A DNA stretch of 7,215 nt. Origin: VFMC01 sp044359565 (GTDB lineage Bacteria > Actinomycetota > Acidimicrobiia > Acidimicrobiales > Ilumatobacteraceae). Within the stretch, counting starts at the first letter, position 1; each line of letters opens with the position of its first letter. Position numbers and translations under genes: made by a program. Below, one piece after another: positions 6,048 through 7,215 of this stretch. Under the pieces are notes generated by a model. The model searched no databases. It saw nothing but the letters and a program-made list of their open reading frames with translations, and was not told where the DNA came from. The DNA lies in assembly GCA_044359565.1 (NCBI GenBank), contig JBIKLX010000164.1:1-7215 (forward strand). Direction: 5' to 3'.

Positions 6048-7037
6048 GTGATCACGGAACCATCCCCTCGTCCTGAGGTCGCCGTCGACGGTGTGTTCAC
6101 GGCCGACTTCCGGGCGATGGGGTGCGGTGTGCAGGTGCTGGTGCACGGCGGGGGTGCCGAACTGCTCGACCTGGCCCGGCGCCGGATCGAGCACTACGAA
6201 CGCTGCTGGACGCGTTTCGACGCCTCGAGCGACCTGTGCCGCATCAACGCATCCGGCGGACGCGACGTGGTGGTCGACCCCAGCACCGTCACCCTGGTGC
6301 AGGCAATGGTGCGCGGGTGGGCGGCCACCGATGGCGCGTTCGACCCCACGCTGCTGGCCCCCCTGGTGGGCCTCGGCTATGTCGCCAGTTGGGACGACGC
6401 CACGCGGGTCACGCCCCTGGCCGCCGGCACCGCTGCACGAACGCTGCCCACGGCTGTGCTGGTCGACGAACAGGCGTCGGTGGTGCGCGCCCCGGCAGGC
6501 ATCGGCCTCGACGCCGGTGGTATCGGTAAGGGCCTCGCTGCCGACCTGGTGGTGGCCGAGTTACTGGCCGCCGGAGCCGTCGGCGCGTTGGTGAGCATCG
6601 GCGGCGACGTGTGCGTGCAGGGACTCGCGCCGCAAGAGGGTGGCTGGTCGATCGGTGTGGCCGACCCGCACGACGACCGCATCGAGCAGTGCCGGCTCCG
6701 TCTGGTGGCCGGCGGCGTGGCCACGTCGGGCACCGCGCAGCGCGCCTGGACCACGGCCGACGGCCGTGCGGTGCACCACCTGCTCGACCCGATGACGGGC
6801 GAACCCCCGACGCATCCGGCCATCGATGCCGCGGTGGAGGCCACCGTGGTGGCGGGCACCGCCGCCTGGGCAGAGGTATGGACCAAAGCGGTGCTGGTGC
6901 GCGGGCCGCGCACCGCGCTGCCGATGCTCGACAGCCTCGGCTTGGCGGCGCGAGCGGTGCTGGCCGACGGCCACGAACTGTGCAACGACACCTGGGCGGC
7001 GTACGTCGTCGCCCGCTCCGAGGAGGACCGATCATGA
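6048..7037 (+). CDS. apbE: FAD:protein FMN transferase (ApbE family)
   Basis: ApbE cleaves FAD and, with magnesium, attaches the FMN part to a Ser/Thr of target redox proteins. This 329-residue copy has the family motifs in order: RAMGC (22-26, where MGT is usual), RFDASSDLCRIN (56-67), GAFDPT (96-101), GLDAGGIGKGLAAD (153-166), SIGGD (183-187), GWSIGVADP (199-207), TSGTAQRAW (226-234), HHLLDPMTG (243-251) and the C-terminal metal-site segment AEVWTKA (275-281). There is no signal peptide or lipobox, unlike many exported ApbE proteins, so it probably acts in the cytoplasm or at the membrane's inner face. The GTG at 6048 is chosen because it gives a 13-nt gap after the previous gene. GTG 6000 would overlap that gene, and GTG 6093 or ATG 6117 would be shorter; none has a good ribosome binding site. 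The gene overlaps the ferric-reductase-like gene by 4 bp (ATGA), which indicates coupling. Confidence 0.93.
   Translation: MITEPSPRPEVAVDGVFTADFRAMGCGVQVLVHGGGAELLDLARRRIEHYERCWTRFDASSDLCRINASGGRDVVVDPSTVTLVQAMVRGWAATDGAFDPTLLAPLVGLGYVASWDDATRVTPLAAGTAARTLPTAVLVDEQASVVRAPAGIGLDAGGIGKGLAADLVVAELLAAGAVGALVSIGGDVCVQGLAPQEGGWSIGVADPHDDRIEQCRLRLVAGGVATSGTAQRAWTTADGRAVHHLLDPMTGEPPTHPAIDAAVEATVVAGTAAWAEVWTKAVLVRGPRTALPMLDSLGLAARAVLADGHELCNDTWAAYVVARSEEDRS
7021..7026 (+). promoter_or_regulatory. Strong ribosome binding site of the ferric-reductase-like gene
   Basis: AGGAGG lies 7 nt before the ATG at 7034, inside the 3' end of apbE. It fixes the start of the downstream gene. Confidence 0.8.
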
Positions 7038-7215
7038 ATCCGCAACTGTGGTGGTACTTCGCTCGCGCCAGCGGCATGGTGGCGGCCCTGTTGCTGGTGG
7101 CCAGCCTGGTGTGGGGTGTGCTCATGGCCACCCGTGCGCTGAAGCCGGTCGACAGGCCGGCCTGGATGCTGGCGATGCACCGCTGGTTCAGCGGGCTGGC
7201 AGTGACCGGCGTCGT
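7034..7215 (+). CDS. Ferric-reductase-like / cytochrome b-type membrane protein, N-terminal part (runs off right edge)
   Basis: The 60 complete codons present begin MNPQLWWYFARASGM and form a first membrane helix (about 14-34, MVAALLLVASLVWGVLMAT). A short loop with ALKPVDRPAW follows, then MLAMHRWFSGLAVTGV, the start of a second helix with His48 as a likely heme ligand. This W.ARASG ... helix ... HRW pattern is typical of the ferric-reductase-like transmembrane domain family, which carries electrons across the membrane on b-type heme. The start is fixed by AGGAGG 7 nt upstream and by the 4-bp overlap with apbE. Whether it has a flavin/NAD-binding C-terminal domain, or works with a separate FMN-binding protein, cannot be seen here. 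Confidence 0.8.
   Translation, partial: MNPQLWWYFARASGMVAALLLVASLVWGVLMATRALKPVDRPAWMLAMHRWFSGLAVTGV

Overview
The window is a high-GC, gene-dense stretch with frequent GTG starts, short overlaps between genes and divergent or convergent gene pairs. Together with the OmpR-type two-component pair and the ApbE / ferric-reductase-like pair, this suggests an actinobacterium, possibly of the Acidimicrobiia. No rRNA or marker gene is present, so the taxonomy is inference.

Left part (1-931, minus strand): the N-terminal 142 codons of a 2,3-bisphosphoglycerate-dependent phosphoglycerate mutase (gpmA) run off the left edge. They are preceded by a small predicted secreted or lipoprotein gene of unknown function, and the two genes are 22 bp apart and probably cotranscribed. 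A 64-bp divergent spacer separates them from a plus-strand zinc carboxypeptidase of peptidase family M14 (932-2602) with all catalytic motifs intact. The M14 gene converges on the next block over a perfect 18-bp tandem duplication that copies its last five sense codons and stop codon.

Middle part (2625-4714, minus strand): an OmpR/PhoB-family response regulator and a membrane sensor histidine kinase, with the kinase start overlapping the regulator stop by 4 bp. The 128-bp divergent spacer upstream (4715-4842) holds two perfect copies of TCTTGGACG exactly 11 bp apart. A third TTGGA core lies a further 22 bp on. This is the spacing expected for OmpR/PhoB-type operators, so the pair probably regulates itself and the operon on the other side.

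Right part (4843-7215, plus strand): a tightly packed operon of four genes. They encode a secreted protein with a Thr/Ser-rich linker, a small folded domain and a poly-Asp tail; a single-pass membrane protein with a Pro/Ala/Val-rich tail; an FAD:protein FMN transferase (ApbE); and the first 60 codons of a ferric-reductase-like multi-pass membrane protein. ApbE covalently attaches FMN to exported or membrane redox proteins, and ferric-reductase-like proteins carry electrons across the membrane through heme. The block therefore looks like a flavin-based extracytoplasmic electron-transfer locus under two-component control. No FMN-binding-domain substrate is visible in the window. It may lie beyond the right edge, or an unconventional substrate may be used. 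The two small surface proteins are the least explained parts of the locus.
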